Notes: generated by a model not told the origin, from the sequence alone. A stretch of DNA of 64,000 nt from Deroplatys truncata (GCA_030765065.1 CM060990.1:216171290-216235289), one strand, 5' to 3'; counted from the first letter of the stretch, positions 1 to 10,986 are shown. Program-made: numbers and translations.

Positions 1-1591
1 ACCACGTCAAACACCCGTGGATCTTGCGCTCCATCGCCTTGCAGATGCAGCTGGTGAGAGAGATCGGACAACTGGAAGGTAGATGGCGATCCTAGCCAGG
101 TTTTAAAATTGGGACGATGGTGGCCTCATGCCAAGCTGACGGGAATGTGGCGGTTTGCCAGATGCGGTTATAGATCTGCAAGAGAAAACGTTTTCCAGCC
201 GTAGAAAGGTGCTGTAGCATTAAAAGGTGGACACCATCCGGCCCAGGGGCTGAGGACCTGGAGGAGACCTTGGCTCGCTCTAGCTCCGGCATAGTGAACA
301 GGGCGTTATAACACACGCGATTAATGCAGGAAAAAGAGAGTACATGGGATTGAACCCGGTTCTTAAGAGACAAAAAGTCTGGGTGGTAATGAGATGAGCT
401 GGAAGCTCCCGCAAAAGCAGCGCCCAACGTGTCAGCAACCGCTCTAGGGCAAACGATGGTGACATTATTAATCCTAAGCCCAGGAATGGTAAGCGGTGAT
501 ACTTTGCCTGCCACACGACGAAGCTTGTCCCAAACGACAGATGACGGAGTGAAGTGATTAAAGGACTCCACAAAATGGATCTAGGATGTCCTCTTACTGG
601 CCCGTATGATTCGGCGAGCCCTGGCGCGCAGCTGCTTGAAAGTTATCAAATTATCAAGCGTAGGGTGGCGCCGAAATACCCGAAGGGCATCCCTCCGCGC
701 ATGGACCGCCGAGCGACAGTCGTCGGTCCACCAGGGGACGGGTAAACGCTTTGGGTGGGAAGACGAACGAGGGATAGCACAATCGGCAGCGGAAAGAACG
801 ACCAAAGTAAAATGAGCTACTATCCCGTCAACATCCGAGAACGCGCGGTCGTCGAAAACAGCTAAACTGGAATAAAGTAGCCAGTTCGCCCTGTGAATTT
901 GCCAAGTAGATACACGTGGCGATGGGAAAGTGTGTGAAAGTAAGCTGATAAGGCAAGGAAACTGATCGCTAGAAAACGTATCAGAGACGACACTCCACTG
1001 AAAACGATCTTCAAGCTGTGCTGAGCAAACAGGTAAGTCCAGATGAGAAAAAGCGCCCGTAGAATCGGAAATAAAAGTAGGTTCACCTGTGTTGAGAAGA
1101 GAAAGGTTGGTGGTAATGAAAAACCCAGCAAGATGGTTCCCCCTTGCGCAAGCCCGAGGTGAACCCCAAAGTGGGTGGTGCGCATTAAAGTCTCCCAGTA
1201 GGAGGTAAGGCGCTGGGAGCTGTGATACTAGATGAGCAAATTCCGCAACAGCGAAGGGAGAACAAGGCGGTATATATACGGAACAAAGGGTAAAAGAAAA
1301 GCCAGGTAAAATCAAAGTAACAGCAACAGCTTGCAGGGTAGTGGTAAGTACCAGAGGCTGGTAAAAAAGGTCGTCACGAAGGAGGAGCATGACATCCCCA
1401 TGCGCAGGAGTACCAGGTTCCGGTGGTAGCTCAAAGCGCAATGGAATAAAACCAGAAAATGAAAAACTGTCTTGCGATAGAAGTTTAGTCTCCTGTACAC
1501 ACAAAACGCTGGGAGAAAACAATTGGGTTAACAACTGTAGCTCGACCCTATGAGCGCGTATGCCACGTGTATTCCACTGAAGAATGGACAT
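1..1591 (-). pseudogene. LINE copy 1 ORF2: endonuclease and start of reverse transcriptase (partial, frameshifted)
   Basis: The reading frame opens with MSILQWNTRGIRAH near 1591 and runs to about 581. It encodes an apurinic/apyrimidinic-type endonuclease that nicks target DNA. The motifs VLCVQETKL (catalytic Glu) and LLGDFNAHHPLWGS, and a Ser-Asp motif in DTFSSDQFPC, mark the endonuclease fold. The frame then shifts near 575, and the linker plus the first reverse-transcriptase block (SAPGPDGVHLLML, then ATIVPILKPG) continues to about 92. The rest of the polymerase and any RNase H lie outside the window. The frame break makes this copy non-functional as seen. The endonuclease assignment is strong; the clade assignment rests on similarity to the two longer copies in this window. 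Confidence 0.85.
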
Positions 1592-1870
1592 CCGGAGGGA
1601 AATGCTATAGGTGGATTAGAAAGATCACTTCACCGCAGGCGGTCGCCTCAACTTGCCCTTCTGGTTGCGCGTGGGACTAGGGCTTTGAGAAGTAGTGGAC
1701 TCTTGTTCCATTGGCTCCTGGGAAGGAAGAGACTCAGTTTCACATGAGGCAGAGGATAGTGCTGCAAAACGATTGCCAGTTGACACAGGAGGAGAACCCT
1801 GCTGAGCCCGACTACGCCCTCTAGCATCCTGAGAGCGTGACCGCCTAGGAGTCGAGGGAGAACTGGCTTT

Positions 1871-2841
1871 CTATGCAGAGCGTTCACTGATAGAGGCTGG
1901 AGGGTCCTTAAGGAAATCGGTAAGCTTTGGCTGTGTTTTGAATTTCCGGGTTGCCGTAGTAACAGGAATGGTTGCGGAGCTGGCTGTTTTGGAAGATGTT
2001 ACTGTAATGCTAGAAGGCGCGACCGCTATGGAGGCTACAGGTGACGTTTGAGTACCCATACTCCGCTTTGGTACCTGGTGTGCAACCACGGAGCTAAACG
2101 TACCAAACTTCAGGATGGAAGGCTGTCGGACAAGATGACGTTTGCGAGCTTCAGCGAAAGATAAACGCTCTTTCACTCGCAGCTCCTGAATTGCCTTCTC
2201 GTCCAAGAAGCAAGGACAGTCGCGGGAAGACGCCGGATGAGCACCGCGGCAGTTTACACAGCAAGGGGCAGATGGACAAGCTCCGTCGTGGGCATCCTTA
2301 CTACAGGTGACACAAACTGCAACGGAGTGCTTACAAGCAAATTTAGTGTGGCCATAGCGGTGACAGTGAAAACAACGCATAGGGCGTGGAATATACGGCC
2401 GAACGGGAATTACTTCATAGCCCGCCTTAATTTTCTGAGGCAGATCAAATGTGAGGAAAAGCGTACGCGTAGGCACCTCTAATCCATCACGCTTTGCACG
2501 CACACGATACACTGAGGTGACACCCTGGTCCGAAAGATAACCAAGGATCTCTTCCTCCGGCATACCATACAAGTGGGTGGTAATGACACCCTTTAAGGAG
2601 TTCAGGGTGCGGTGCTTCTCCACACGGACAGGATATCCGTGGAGGAGTTTGCCTTCAACAACTTTTCAAGCTGTGCGGATGTGTATGACTCAACAAGGAG
2701 AGAACCGGTTCTAAGGCGCGTACAGGACTTAACAGGACCGGCTATGTTGTCAAGACCAGACTGAATTACAAACGGGTTAAACTTCAGAAAGGACTGAGCC
2801 TCTTCCAACCGGGTAATTAACAGGTAACGCGCGGATGACAC
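1871..2841 (-). pseudogene. LINE copy 1 ORF1: gag-like nucleic-acid-binding protein with zinc knuckles (frameshifted)
   Basis: Two overlapping frames, 2841-2602 and 2623-1871, together form one ORF1 broken by a frameshift near 2610. The first half matches the N-terminal region of ORF1 in the other LINE copies (a conserved block reading FVIQSGLDNIAGPVKSC). The second half holds three consecutive CCHC-like knuckles: CFHCHRYGHTKFAC, CVTCSKDAHDGAC and CCVNCRGAHPASSRDC. A charged KAIQELRVKERLSFAEAR helix and a Ser/Thr-rich tail follow. ORF1 proteins of this type bind element RNA and form the ribonucleoprotein used for retrotransposition. It lies directly upstream of ORF2 on the same strand. Confidence 0.8.
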
Positions 2842-3354
2842 TGCATGTACCTCTATCTTCTTGAACGTGTCGTCTTCGTTTCGGATTTAGGTTTGCCATG
2901 AAAAGATAAGGTAAGTTTCATCCCCCAGTGCTCCCCACCCACCACGGAACCCAACAAGGGGTCATCCCACTGGGATGACAGGGCTACACAGGGGATATAG
3001 CGGGCGCGCCGTCCCACTCACCCTGGAGTTCAGTTAAATATCTAGTCCTGGCCGATTGGCTAGGGGTGGGTTAGTCCCTAGCCGCACGTTTAAGTGAAGC
3101 AGAAACCAAAGCGGCGTATTGGAAATGCGTATCTTCCCCGAAAAATGTAAAAAGAACAAACCAGGCTCAGACACGCATCCCTCAACAACCAGGATATTCC
3201 TTTCCACCGACACGGGTCTCCACGCACGCCGACACGTGGGTGGGCGTTTTGGCTGACTCCCTCACCACAAGGAGGAGCCCACACCGAGGAAGTCAGGGTG
3301 GCTCGGGACCCCGGGCGCGCCAAAACCCGTACTGCAAAGCAGGCCTCTGGTGGC
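2842..3354 (-). other. 5' leader of LINE copy 1
   Basis: About 510 bases without a convincing reading frame separate ORF1 from the 5' terminus. The segment is GC-richer than the surroundings and includes a 'gggcgcgcc' block and a terminal segment similar to the leaders of the other two LINEs (35170-35777 and 58369-58995). Leaders of such LINEs normally hold an internal promoter; no specific promoter element can be proved here. Confidence 0.6.
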
Positions 3355-3396
3355 CTTGGTGAAGGTGGTCGTCATTTTGAACATTTACTTTCTTGA
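3355..3396 (+). pseudogene. C-terminal tail of a DUF4817-type (Tc1/mariner superfamily) transposase
   Basis: The plus strand reads GRHFEHLLS followed by a stop. This is the kind of C-terminus seen in the DUF4817-type insect transposases found elsewhere in this window (minus strand near 22040). Everything upstream was removed or displaced by LINE copy 1. The matching arm of the inverted repeat, at 18480, carries the same tail in mirror orientation, so this tail belonged to the inverted-repeat unit before the LINE arrived. Confidence 0.55.
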
Positions 3397-4105
3397 TGAA
3401 ATCCAAGCTCTTTAACAATTTATTATTCTGTTTACCCGTGAACTTAGCACATTTACAACTCCTTTGTCAATAGAAGAAGTGAAACATAAGGTTTAAACAA
3501 GTAACAAAAAGTGTTATATTTAATATCGTCGATATGCGCCCAAGAGAATGAAAGCTAACTACGTAAAACGGTTTACAACGCAGATAGGATACAGATTATT
3601 ACGGTAAACATGATACACAATTATCTGCTTGTAATTTTTGTGTCTTTGGCTCACAGGAGAGCAAATGACAAAAATAAATAAATTAGTATACCAAAATACA
3701 GAAAATAAACGCAAGGAGAAAGAAACAAAAATAATCAAAACACTTGATGCTTATATTAGATTCGAACCTCTGAAGCTAACCTTTGCTTCACCATATTCCG
3801 GCAGCTAACCCACTCAGCTAAGTCGCTCTCTCTCTCTCTCTCTCTCTCGCTTTTTGGGAGAACACTCTTCTATCTCCTTGCAAACATTATATCCACGAAG
3901 AGTCGCCTTTTAAAGGCTTTTTGCAGCTCCTTGGTTCTCATTCAGGCTTTAATCAGTAATGCTAGTTGCGTATAGTACCGAATAGAAGAGCAGAGCTACA
4001 ATAACAGTTTGTTTGCTAAAGGGTCGATGTTTTCACATTAGACTATAAACTGCGGGTTGCATAGATACGAATACCTAGGGGCAGCTGACTCACTGGTATA
4101 ATGTA
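3375..4105 (+). repeat. Left arm of a ~0.72 kb inverted repeat (Polinton-type terminal repeat candidate)
   Basis: This segment reads, with small gaps and substitutions, as the reverse complement of 17775-18485. Shared landmarks in order are the 'gctctttaaca' block, 'gtgaaacataaggtttaaaca', 'tgtgtctttggctcacagg', 'aataaataaattagtata', 'cagctccttggttctcattcagg' and 'gttgcatagatacgaa'. Polinton/Maverick elements usually end in terminal inverted repeats of a few hundred bases up to about a kilobase, which fits. A (CT)n run at about 3829-3849 is present only in this arm. The outer edge merges into a transposase tail in both arms, so the true terminus cannot be fixed. Confidence 0.8.
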
Positions 4106-4700
4106 TTAATCTATCTCTCCAAGAAAGCAAATGTTTGAATTTAATCTAAAACAATTTACTACTAATATAAGAAACATTTAATATATATTTAAATAAACAA
4201 TATAATTGATAAATTACTTGTTCCTCCAGCATCGTGGAATACCATTTATGAATCCCAAGGCTACCTTTCAACCACTGACAGACGTCTGGACACCTACCAT
4301 GCAGAACGCGGTTCGATCCTCGAACGTCTTCAGCAGCTGGGGTATGGATCATGAGGTCTTAAGATTCAAACCCTATCTTTCAGAACGTCCTCAGCATACA
4401 CATCTGACACGGCTGAATAGAGGTGATTTCTCTGCTTTTTATGGTATCTATACCCAATAAAATATTAATACCAATGCTATAAGACAGACTAATATTATAT
4501 TTTTGGACCTGGAGTCATTGCTTGCCAGGATATCTTTCACCCTTGGAGCAGTCTCGTATAGCCTTAATGCAATCGAGATGGATGCCGACAACATATCCCC
4601 GACTGGCCAGTATTTTTATGCATTATTCACGTCGCTTTCTATTACACAAAGGTAATTAATTCGCTCTTCCTTTTCTTCTTCACCCTCTTCTTCATATGAC

Positions 4701-4701
<1 letters not shown>
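4106..4701. other. Spacer between the left inverted repeat and the exon-like repeats
   Basis: No recognisable gene. One 84-codon open frame (4206-4460, plus) has no motif I know and is probably chance. The segment is AT-rich and leads into the (ATT)n run. Confidence 0.5.
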
Positions 4702-4744
<43 letters not shown>

Positions 4745-4752
4745 TATTATTC
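4702..4752. repeat. (ATT)n microsatellite
   Basis: Roughly 50 bases of ATT trinucleotides with one slip near 4741. Shorter ATT runs recur in each of the following tandem units, so this is part of the intron-like half of that repeat. Confidence 0.9.
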
Positions 4753-5765
4753 ATTTCATCTTTATTATTATTTTAATTCCAGACATGCCATTGCTTGTCG
4801 GCGAGGCGCCTGAACTTGTAGGAGCTAGCGCGAGGTCAAGTTGACACAACCACTTATATTCCTCCCCCAGACTGGATGGATGTAGGGGATCCGTTTGTGA
4901 ATGGTAAGGATTTGCCTACACTATTTGCACCATATCCTCTTACACAAAATCTCGTTTGCATTATTAGTATTATTATTTCAGGAGGAATATCGACGGCATG
5001 GCGTCACCACTCGCGCAATCCGGTGTAGGGCTGAGACCAGAGTCCTGCGATATGGCCGCTGCAGCCACCACCTCGACATCCAGCAGTAGAATGTCAACAG
5101 TCGAGAAAATGGTTGCAGCTCCGAATGGCGAGGATTTGTTTACATTATTTGCATTGTATTCTATTAAACAAAATTACATATTTGCATTATTATTATTATA
5201 AATATTATTTCAGGAGGAACATCTTGTACTGCGTGGCGGTCACCAGTCGCACATTTCGGCGGAGGGTTTAGGCCAGAGCCCAGCGACATGACCGCTACAG
5301 CAACGGCCTCTACATCAGGCAGCAGCAGTAGCAGCGGATTCTCGGCACCCGAGGAAATGGATACATCCCCGAACGTTAAGGATTTGCTTACTTTATTTGC
5401 AGAATATTCTATTATACAAAAATTACCCATTTTCATTATTATTGTCATCGGAACGACCACCATTAACACCAATAATAGTACTAATATTATGATTACTATT
5501 ATTATTCCAGCAGGACCATCAGGGTCTGTGTGCCGACCACCAGTCACACATTTCGGTGGAGGCCTGACGTCAGAGTCCTGCGAATGACCGCTGTAGCATC
5601 AGCCTCCACCTCAAGCAGCAGCCCGTCAACCGTATGCCTACCATCGGTCATTCCTTCGGTGGAACCCTGAGGTTAGATCCCAGCGACATAGCCCTTGCAG
5701 CAATAGCCTCCACATCCAGCAGCAGCCGCCATCAGCAACCGACTCTTCCATTAGCAAAAGCCTGG
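4753..5765 (+). repeat. Imperfect tandem repeat with exon/intron-like units upstream of PolB
   Basis: At least three, probably four or five, diverged units follow each other (about 4753-4965, 4966-5205, 5206-5505, 5506-5630 and a partial to 5765). Each has an ATT-rich stretch ending in a good acceptor-like 'tatttcag' or 'attccag'. A GC-rich coding-like block follows, containing the repeated words 'ccagagtcc/ccagagccc' and 'acctc..catccagcag'. It ends in 'gaatggtaaggatttg', 'gaatggcgaggatttg' or 'gaacgttaaggatttg'. The best-preserved unit reads PVAHFGGGFRPEPSDM and then a Thr/Ala/Ser-rich run. Reading frames are shifted between units. It may be a repeatedly duplicated N-terminal exon of the polymerase gene; alternatively it is a minisatellite of former coding origin. 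Confidence 0.6.
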
Positions 5766-7040
5766 AGATTAGTGCTAATAATTATCAGGGTCTAGGATGT
5801 AAGGTTATCGAATCTGCGTTCAAGGGACGTATTTTTAGTAGTAGAATATCTAATACATTAGAAATACTTGACGCCAGAGTGTTTTTGAACTTCTTTAAGG
5901 ATCTTGTTATTAAGGAGATGAAAGATACCTTGAATAGAAGCAGGTCTGGATTAAAACTGAACTGCTCCCTAGAGCCTTCATATCTAACGCATAAACCTGA
6001 TGAGATGAAAAGCACATATTACTTTAATTCCATGACCAATGCGATCCTTGCATCAAGCAATCTAGAACAGATCTTCGCTTCAATAGCCGAGGACATTTTG
6101 GAAAACATTTCTAAATTCAAGCAGGGGAGCCTCATCGAAATCCCTGTTTGCCGTGCATGCTCTAGTGACTAGCTATTCCTTTTACGATCCACTACATGCA
6201 GTATCATATATAGAACTTCCCAGGAAAATTCAGAAGCAACACGCTGTGATCAATACAAGGAATAGATATAATTTCTGCTTCGCCTGGTGTCTACTTGCGG
6301 CTAAATATCCAGCTAAGAAAACTCCTAATTGAACAGCCTCATACTCATTTGAAAAGCAGAACAATGGTTTATCCGTTTCCGTGTTTGGCATAGGGGAAAA
6401 TAAAAACATTATCCCTTTATACCAAACACCGGAAAAGAGACCATCACGTCAACCTCCTATATATTGAGGATGGAGCGAATTCGCACTACTGCCTCATTAG
6501 AGTCTTGTCCAGATTGGTAAGAGCACAGTTTACGAAGTACCATCAAAGAGTGCGGGCATATGAGGCGTGCGTGAAGAGGTGCTCTAGTAAGAAGGCTCTT
6601 AAAGCTCACAAGTTGAGGTGTAACAAATGCCAGCTACTTCAGGTGCCGCAACAGGATGACCTTACTGAATTTAAATAATTTTCTAAAAGCGCTCCTGTAC
6701 CTTTTGTTGTTTACGCCGACATGGAATCTATTCCGGCAAAGGTCCACTCTTGCGAGCCCTCTAGCAATTCGAGTTGGACCTGAGCTATTCAAGAGTATGA
6801 GGTAATGTCGATAGTTTTAAAGGTAGTGTGCAGACATGAGTCATCGAAATTCTTCCTATTTAGAGGTCCTAATTCCATCGATGACTTCAAGCAATTATAA
6901 TCAATTGCTGATGTCATCGAGGTGTATTCGAATCCTAAACCGAGGGAACTGACACTCTAAGAGCAACAGAATTTCGATAATGCTACCGAGTGTCACATAT
7001 GCCTTACGGACACTGGGAGTGAATTTTTAGGTGAAAATGA
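5766..7040 (+). pseudogene. DNA polymerase B (Polinton/adintovirus type), N-terminal and exonuclease part, broken
   Basis: An open stretch from about 5766 to 6172 resembles the conserved region that precedes the polymerase in Polintons and ends near VCRACSSD. Beyond it the frame is scattered by stops and shifts, but recognisable blocks follow: HAVINTRNRYNFCFAWCL near 6240, a zinc-finger-like CVKRCSSKKALKAHKLRCNKC near 6570-6640, and VVYADMES at about 6706-6729. YADMES is the Asp-x-Glu Exo I motif of the 3'-5' exonuclease. Family B polymerases of this type replicate linear genomes by protein priming. The gene is cut at about 7040; the remainder is displaced by nested elements and resumes at 14429. 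Confidence 0.8.
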
Positions 7041-7374
7041 CAAAATGTTCGATTTTTTAATTATATCACATAAATATTTTACAGACATTTGTGAATCATA
7101 TTGGGCAAAGATTCTTCACTATCCGCCATTTTAAAAGGCCAGTGACATGCTTAAATCAGCCGTGCGCTCCCTTTAAAACCCCAATGGACCCGTCCACTTT
7201 CTACTTCTATATGTAAAGCATCATATTTCTGCATATTTTTCGATTTATTTGGCCGCGTTTTGGGATCACATGCAATTGCCTGTTTTGTGCTTCCATCTAC
7301 CTAACTTACTACATAATGAACACAAGTTTAGAACTTTGAAAAGAAAATTTATATTCTGGTACTGTAAGGGCGGC
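7041..7374. other. AT-rich interval between PolB and the Harbinger element
   Basis: About 330 bases. The polymerase similarity fades out and no other gene is visible. It may still be deeply decayed polymerase sequence. Confidence 0.4.
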
Positions 7375-8434
7375 GTGCACCAACCTGGAGTAAGCTCTAC
7401 TTTCGTAGTAAACTACTATTCAAGTCAACACTCGGCGACTTCCATGCGAGAGTAAACTACTTCCGAAAAAGTTTACTCCTTTCAGATACTCCCAGATTAA
7501 ATTACCGCAGAAGTAAATGTCGGAGAGCACCATCTTGTAGTATGTTACTACGGAATTAAATAGAGCCCAAATATAGGTTAGAATATACTCTTGCGACCTG
7601 GATGGAGTAACTAACCTGTCGATTGCACTAGAATACCGTATCGTATTTAGAGGAATACATTTTTGACGCATTCATGGATTAATTAGATTACATTGATGAT
7701 CTAGATGAATAAAACAGCGATTACTTAGGTTACACTGATGATCTCGACGGGAAAAAAACCAACGGAAGTGCGATAGTGCTATGCGAGAACCATATAATAT
7801 TTATACCGAGAGAGAAAGTTTAATGAACATTTCGGTATTAGGAAAGAATCTTATACAGCCTTTTGAACCTGCTTGGAGAACACTTCAACAAAACTCAGAC
7901 AAAATTCAGCTCTATACTCCAAACTGCAATTATTGTTATGCATCCTATGAGTGTTTCGTACCGGAATATTTCAGAAGTTTGAGCCGGCATTACGATAATT
8001 TAACGTAATGTGACAGTCTTACACTGTATTAAATGGAGATATTTAGAATTGACTTAACGCGATGTAACAAAAGTTTGGCAAAGTCAACATTTTCCTTCCC
8101 GTTACGTCAGGTTTGATTTCACATGGTAATTAGAACCAATCGGTATTAGCTCGAAGTAATGAAATAACTATGAATCAAGAGTCATTCACATTACGTTAAG
8201 TGCATGCCAATTACACCTTTAGTTTACCAGCATTTTCATGTTACGTTAAGTAAAGTTCATCGTAATCCCGTTATTACAGGCTATCTTATAGATAAATGTT
8301 CACCACGCGTCTGCTAGCCGTGTATTTCATTTCGTTGTTAGAGCGCTTTTGAGGTTAAGAGCAAGGTACCTACACACATAAATATACACGAGTGTTCAGA
8401 AAATAGAAGACAATTCTTCACTTTCACAGATTTC

Positions 8435-8600
8435 CCACCGTGCGTGGAATTGACTGCACGCATGTTACTATTTTGTACCCATCCATGAATATGATGCAAT
8501 TTTCCGAAATCAGAAAGGATATCTTTCAACACGCAAGTGATCTGCGATGCAAAATAAAGATTAGAAACATTGTTTCCAGAATTTTAAGCTGCTCTTCAGT
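8435..8600 (+). pseudogene. Harbinger (HARBI1-like) transposase fragment
   Basis: The plus-strand frame contains RGIDCTHVTI followed about 20 residues later by RKDIFQHASDLRCKIKIRNI. This spacing and the D-C/G-T-H motif match the first catalytic Asp region of DDE_Tnp_4 (HARBI1) transposases, which cut and join the ends of PIF/Harbinger elements. The second Asp, the Glu and most of the N-terminus are not recognisable, so this is a remnant. The element's TIRs and TAA duplications support the assignment independently. An upstream open frame at 7781-8008 may be further transposase sequence but has no clear motif. Confidence 0.5.
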
Positions 8601-8690
8601 ACGTTTCCCGTCGCTAGAATTATTAAACTCGTCAATCACGACTTTCCAGCATTTCTCTTCCAGCATCCTTATAACACGTTAAAGCCTTAG

Positions 8691-8750
8691 CTGCATTACT
8701 TGGGTCTTCATTGAAAACACCTGCATTACTTGGGTCTTCATTGAAAACGA
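8691..8750. repeat. 30-base tandem duplication
   Basis: The word starting 'ctgcattacttgggtcttca' at 8691 is repeated exactly at 8721, giving two back-to-back 30-base units. This looks recent because the two copies are near-identical. Confidence 0.9.
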
Positions 8751-8780
8751 TAAAGTAACCTCCCGTGAATCAGGAACCTA

Positions 8781-8783
<3 letters not shown>

Positions 8784-8826
<43 letters not shown>
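8784..8826. repeat. (TA)n microsatellite
   Basis: A run of about 40 bases of alternating TA. It is flanked on both sides by a similar 'aacctcccgt.aatcag' word, suggesting an older local duplication around it. Confidence 0.9.
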
Positions 8827-8827
<1 letters not shown>

Positions 8828-9349
8828 CCTAACCTCCCGTAAATCAGAAATGTAAAAAACTAATAAACCTAAAATAAAAAATAATTAGTAACGCACGTTG
8901 CGAGTATTGGCGGTATCTCACTGGCTTTGCAGACCAACATAATGCAGGTTATGGCACGCATTTTACACTCATATTGTTTAAATGGATTTTTTTTTATTTC
9001 TATCAAGAAACATTTATCTCTTTCGCTGACGTTTGTCCTCTTTTCGTATCGCACATACCCTTATTCATGATTGCACCAAGTAAATCGCGCAAACAAAACA
9101 ATACCTTCGGAAGCAAGGAGCTCTTTAGTGCTCGTAAATAAAAGAGTAAATTGTAATTGAGCTCTCCAACGGTAACCACTTCCGTAGCGGGGACTTCTTT
9201 AGTAAACTTACTTCCGAAGCAATTTTCTCCAACATGGTGCACGCCACCCTAAGAGCGTAATTCATTATAATTCTTTCCATTTACCCATATGATCTTATTT
9301 TACATATCTTGAAGTTATTTTAATACATTATTGGTTAAGACTTTGTTTA

Positions 9350-10675
9350 TACGAGGGCTGATCAACAAAGACTGAGACTGATTTTTTCACAGATGTTTAT
9401 TACTCCAATTCAATGTTTACATGATCTTTTTCAAAGTAGTCCCCTCCTACTTCAATGCACTTTTTATACCGTCTCTGCCAGTCCTTGAACACGTGCTGCA
9501 GACCATTCTTTGCCAGGTCCTTGAGAATCGCCTCACTTTTCTTGAGCACTGCTTCAGAGTTCTCAAATCGAATACCCCTAAGCTTTGCCTTTAGTGACAG
9601 TAATAAAAAAAAGTCACAGGGTGCAAGATCGGGGCTATAAGGTGGATGTGGTACACAGGTAATGTTGAATCGAGCCAGAAACTGCATGACTTGATTTGCG
9701 ACGTGAGGCCGTGCATTGTCATGATGAAGTCGCCACCCAGTCCGAGAAAGTTCTGGTCGTTTCTTTGCAATATGCTTCCTCAGTGTAGCCAAAACTGGCG
9801 TGTAGTATGCTGCTGTAACAGTAGTGTGAGGGGGATCTGCATGCTGGTAAATCATTCCATTACAGTAAAAAAATGTGATCACAATCACTTTCCCTGCAAA
9901 TGGAACAACTTTTGCCTGTTTTGGTGTTGGAGAACCTGGCGATTTCCACACTGTGCTGGCTTGTTTTCCTTCAGGATCATAATGATGCAGCCATGACTCA
10001 TCACCGGTGATAATCGATTTAAAAAATGCATCCCCTCCATCAGCAAAGAGACGCAGCACCTCACGGCTTGTCTCCATTCGCACAGCCTTTTGTTCGGGAG
10101 TCAACAGACGTGGCACCCAACGAGCACAAACTCGGGTCATATGGAGATGGTCGTGCATAATTGTAAACACACTGCCATATGAAATTCTCAACACTTCACT
10201 GAGGTTACGTAATATAATACGCCGATCCTCTCGGACAATCACAGCAGCTGTGTTGATGTTGACTTCAGTCACAGCAGAAGCCGAAACACCAGGCCCACCT
10301 TGCTTTTAACACTGACAAGTCGGCCTTCTTTTAAGTCCTTGAACCACCTAAACACTGTTGCACGAGGTAGTGCATCTTCACCGTACGCTTGCTTCAGCTT
10401 TTCATAATTTTCGGTGGCTGTATGGTTTAAACGAAAACAGAATTTGATTGCACTGTACTGCTCCTCTCGCGTCATCTCCATTGTCTGGTATGCGAAATGC
10501 ACGTAGGGTCTACAAAATAGAGCATTACTACCAACCTACCCATACGAGAGTGCTGCCGCCTACCAACATTATACATAAAAACCCGCTCTTTTCAAATATT
10601 TATGTTACAGATACGAAACTATCACGGAAGCTACATGAAAAAATCAGTCTCAGTCTTTGTTGATCAGCCCTCGTA
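9350..10675 (-). mobile_element. mariner element with TA target site
   Basis: Inverted repeats of nearly 40 bases, beginning 'tacgagggctgatcaacaaa', bound a 1.33 kb unit flanked by TA at both sides (9348-9349 and 10676-10677). The interior encodes a mariner transposase on the minus strand. Length, ends and target site are typical for the family. The TIR arms appear nearly identical, so this insertion is younger than the polymerase gene region it sits in. Confidence 0.95.
9400..10502 (-). pseudogene. mariner transposase (DD34D), one frameshift
   Basis: The N-terminal part (10502-10269) carries the HTH region typical of mariner (REEQYSAIKFCFRLN, then ATVFRWFKDLKEGR). The frame shifts near 10270 and continues from 10272 to 9400. 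The catalytic triad is visible: TGDESW, HHDNARPH and YSPDLAPCDFF. The second and third Asp are separated by 34 residues, the DD34D spacing of mariner. The enzyme would cut and paste the element at TA. Total length of about 345 residues is normal. The single shift between the DNA-binding and catalytic halves inactivates this copy; the catalytic half itself is open through 290 codons. Confidence 0.93.
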
Positions 10676-10986
10676 TATCTTACACACCTTTTGACTTTGC
10701 TGTTTATGTACCATATGCTTTCAGCATTGAAAGCAAACTATGAGTGAGTTGTTTGAAAATGCCACCTGTAGAGAATGTGTGTACAAGTGTGACTTTACAA
10801 ATTAGAGAATACATGGCTTTGCTCAAAAGTTATGTGTGAAAGTACTACTAGTGTGGTTTTAACCCTACCCAGAAATATTCCAGTCGTCGTGTAAATAAAG
10901 ACAAAAAATCTAGGGCTTTCTATTTGAAATAAACAGAAAATGTCTAACAGTATTTTTAGCAAATTCTTAGAATTCGTACAAGAGAA

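Larger units (their letters stand above)
1..3354 (-). mobile_element. LINE copy 1 (I-superfamily-like), 5' part, runs off the left edge
   Basis: A non-LTR retrotransposon lies on the minus strand with its 5' end near 3354 and its 3' part beyond base 1. It carries a leader, an ORF1 with zinc knuckles, then ORF2 with an APE-type endonuclease and the start of the reverse transcriptase. The order and protein sequences parallel the two fuller LINEs at 29831-35777 and 53122-58995, but this copy is clearly a different subfamily. Its 5' terminus resembles theirs, with the same 'acccgtact' block followed by a GC-rich end. The junction falls inside a transposase reading frame that continues to the right, so the LINE inserted into that older transposon. 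The far end is not visible, so no target-site duplication can be scored. Confidence 0.85.
7378..9249 (+). mobile_element. Decayed PIF/Harbinger-type DNA transposon with TAA target duplication
   Basis: The ends are imperfect inverted repeats: 'gggcggcgtgcacca' at 7378 and, on the other strand, 'gggtggcgtgcacca' ending at 9249. Both are flanked by TAA (7375-7377 and 9250-9252). A three-base TWA target duplication plus GGG-starting ends is the hallmark of PIF/Harbinger elements. The interior of about 1.87 kb contains a fragment that looks like a HARBI1-type transposase (see 8435-8600), a 30-base tandem duplication and a (TA)n tract. The element lies inside the interval where the polymerase gene is interrupted. 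Confidence 0.7.

Noticed and set aside
3829-3849. (CT)n run as a regulatory element
   Set aside because: It is a plain microsatellite present in only one arm of the inverted repeat.
4206-4460. 84-codon frame as a Polinton gene
   Set aside because: No motif, no neighbours in register and no resemblance to any element protein.
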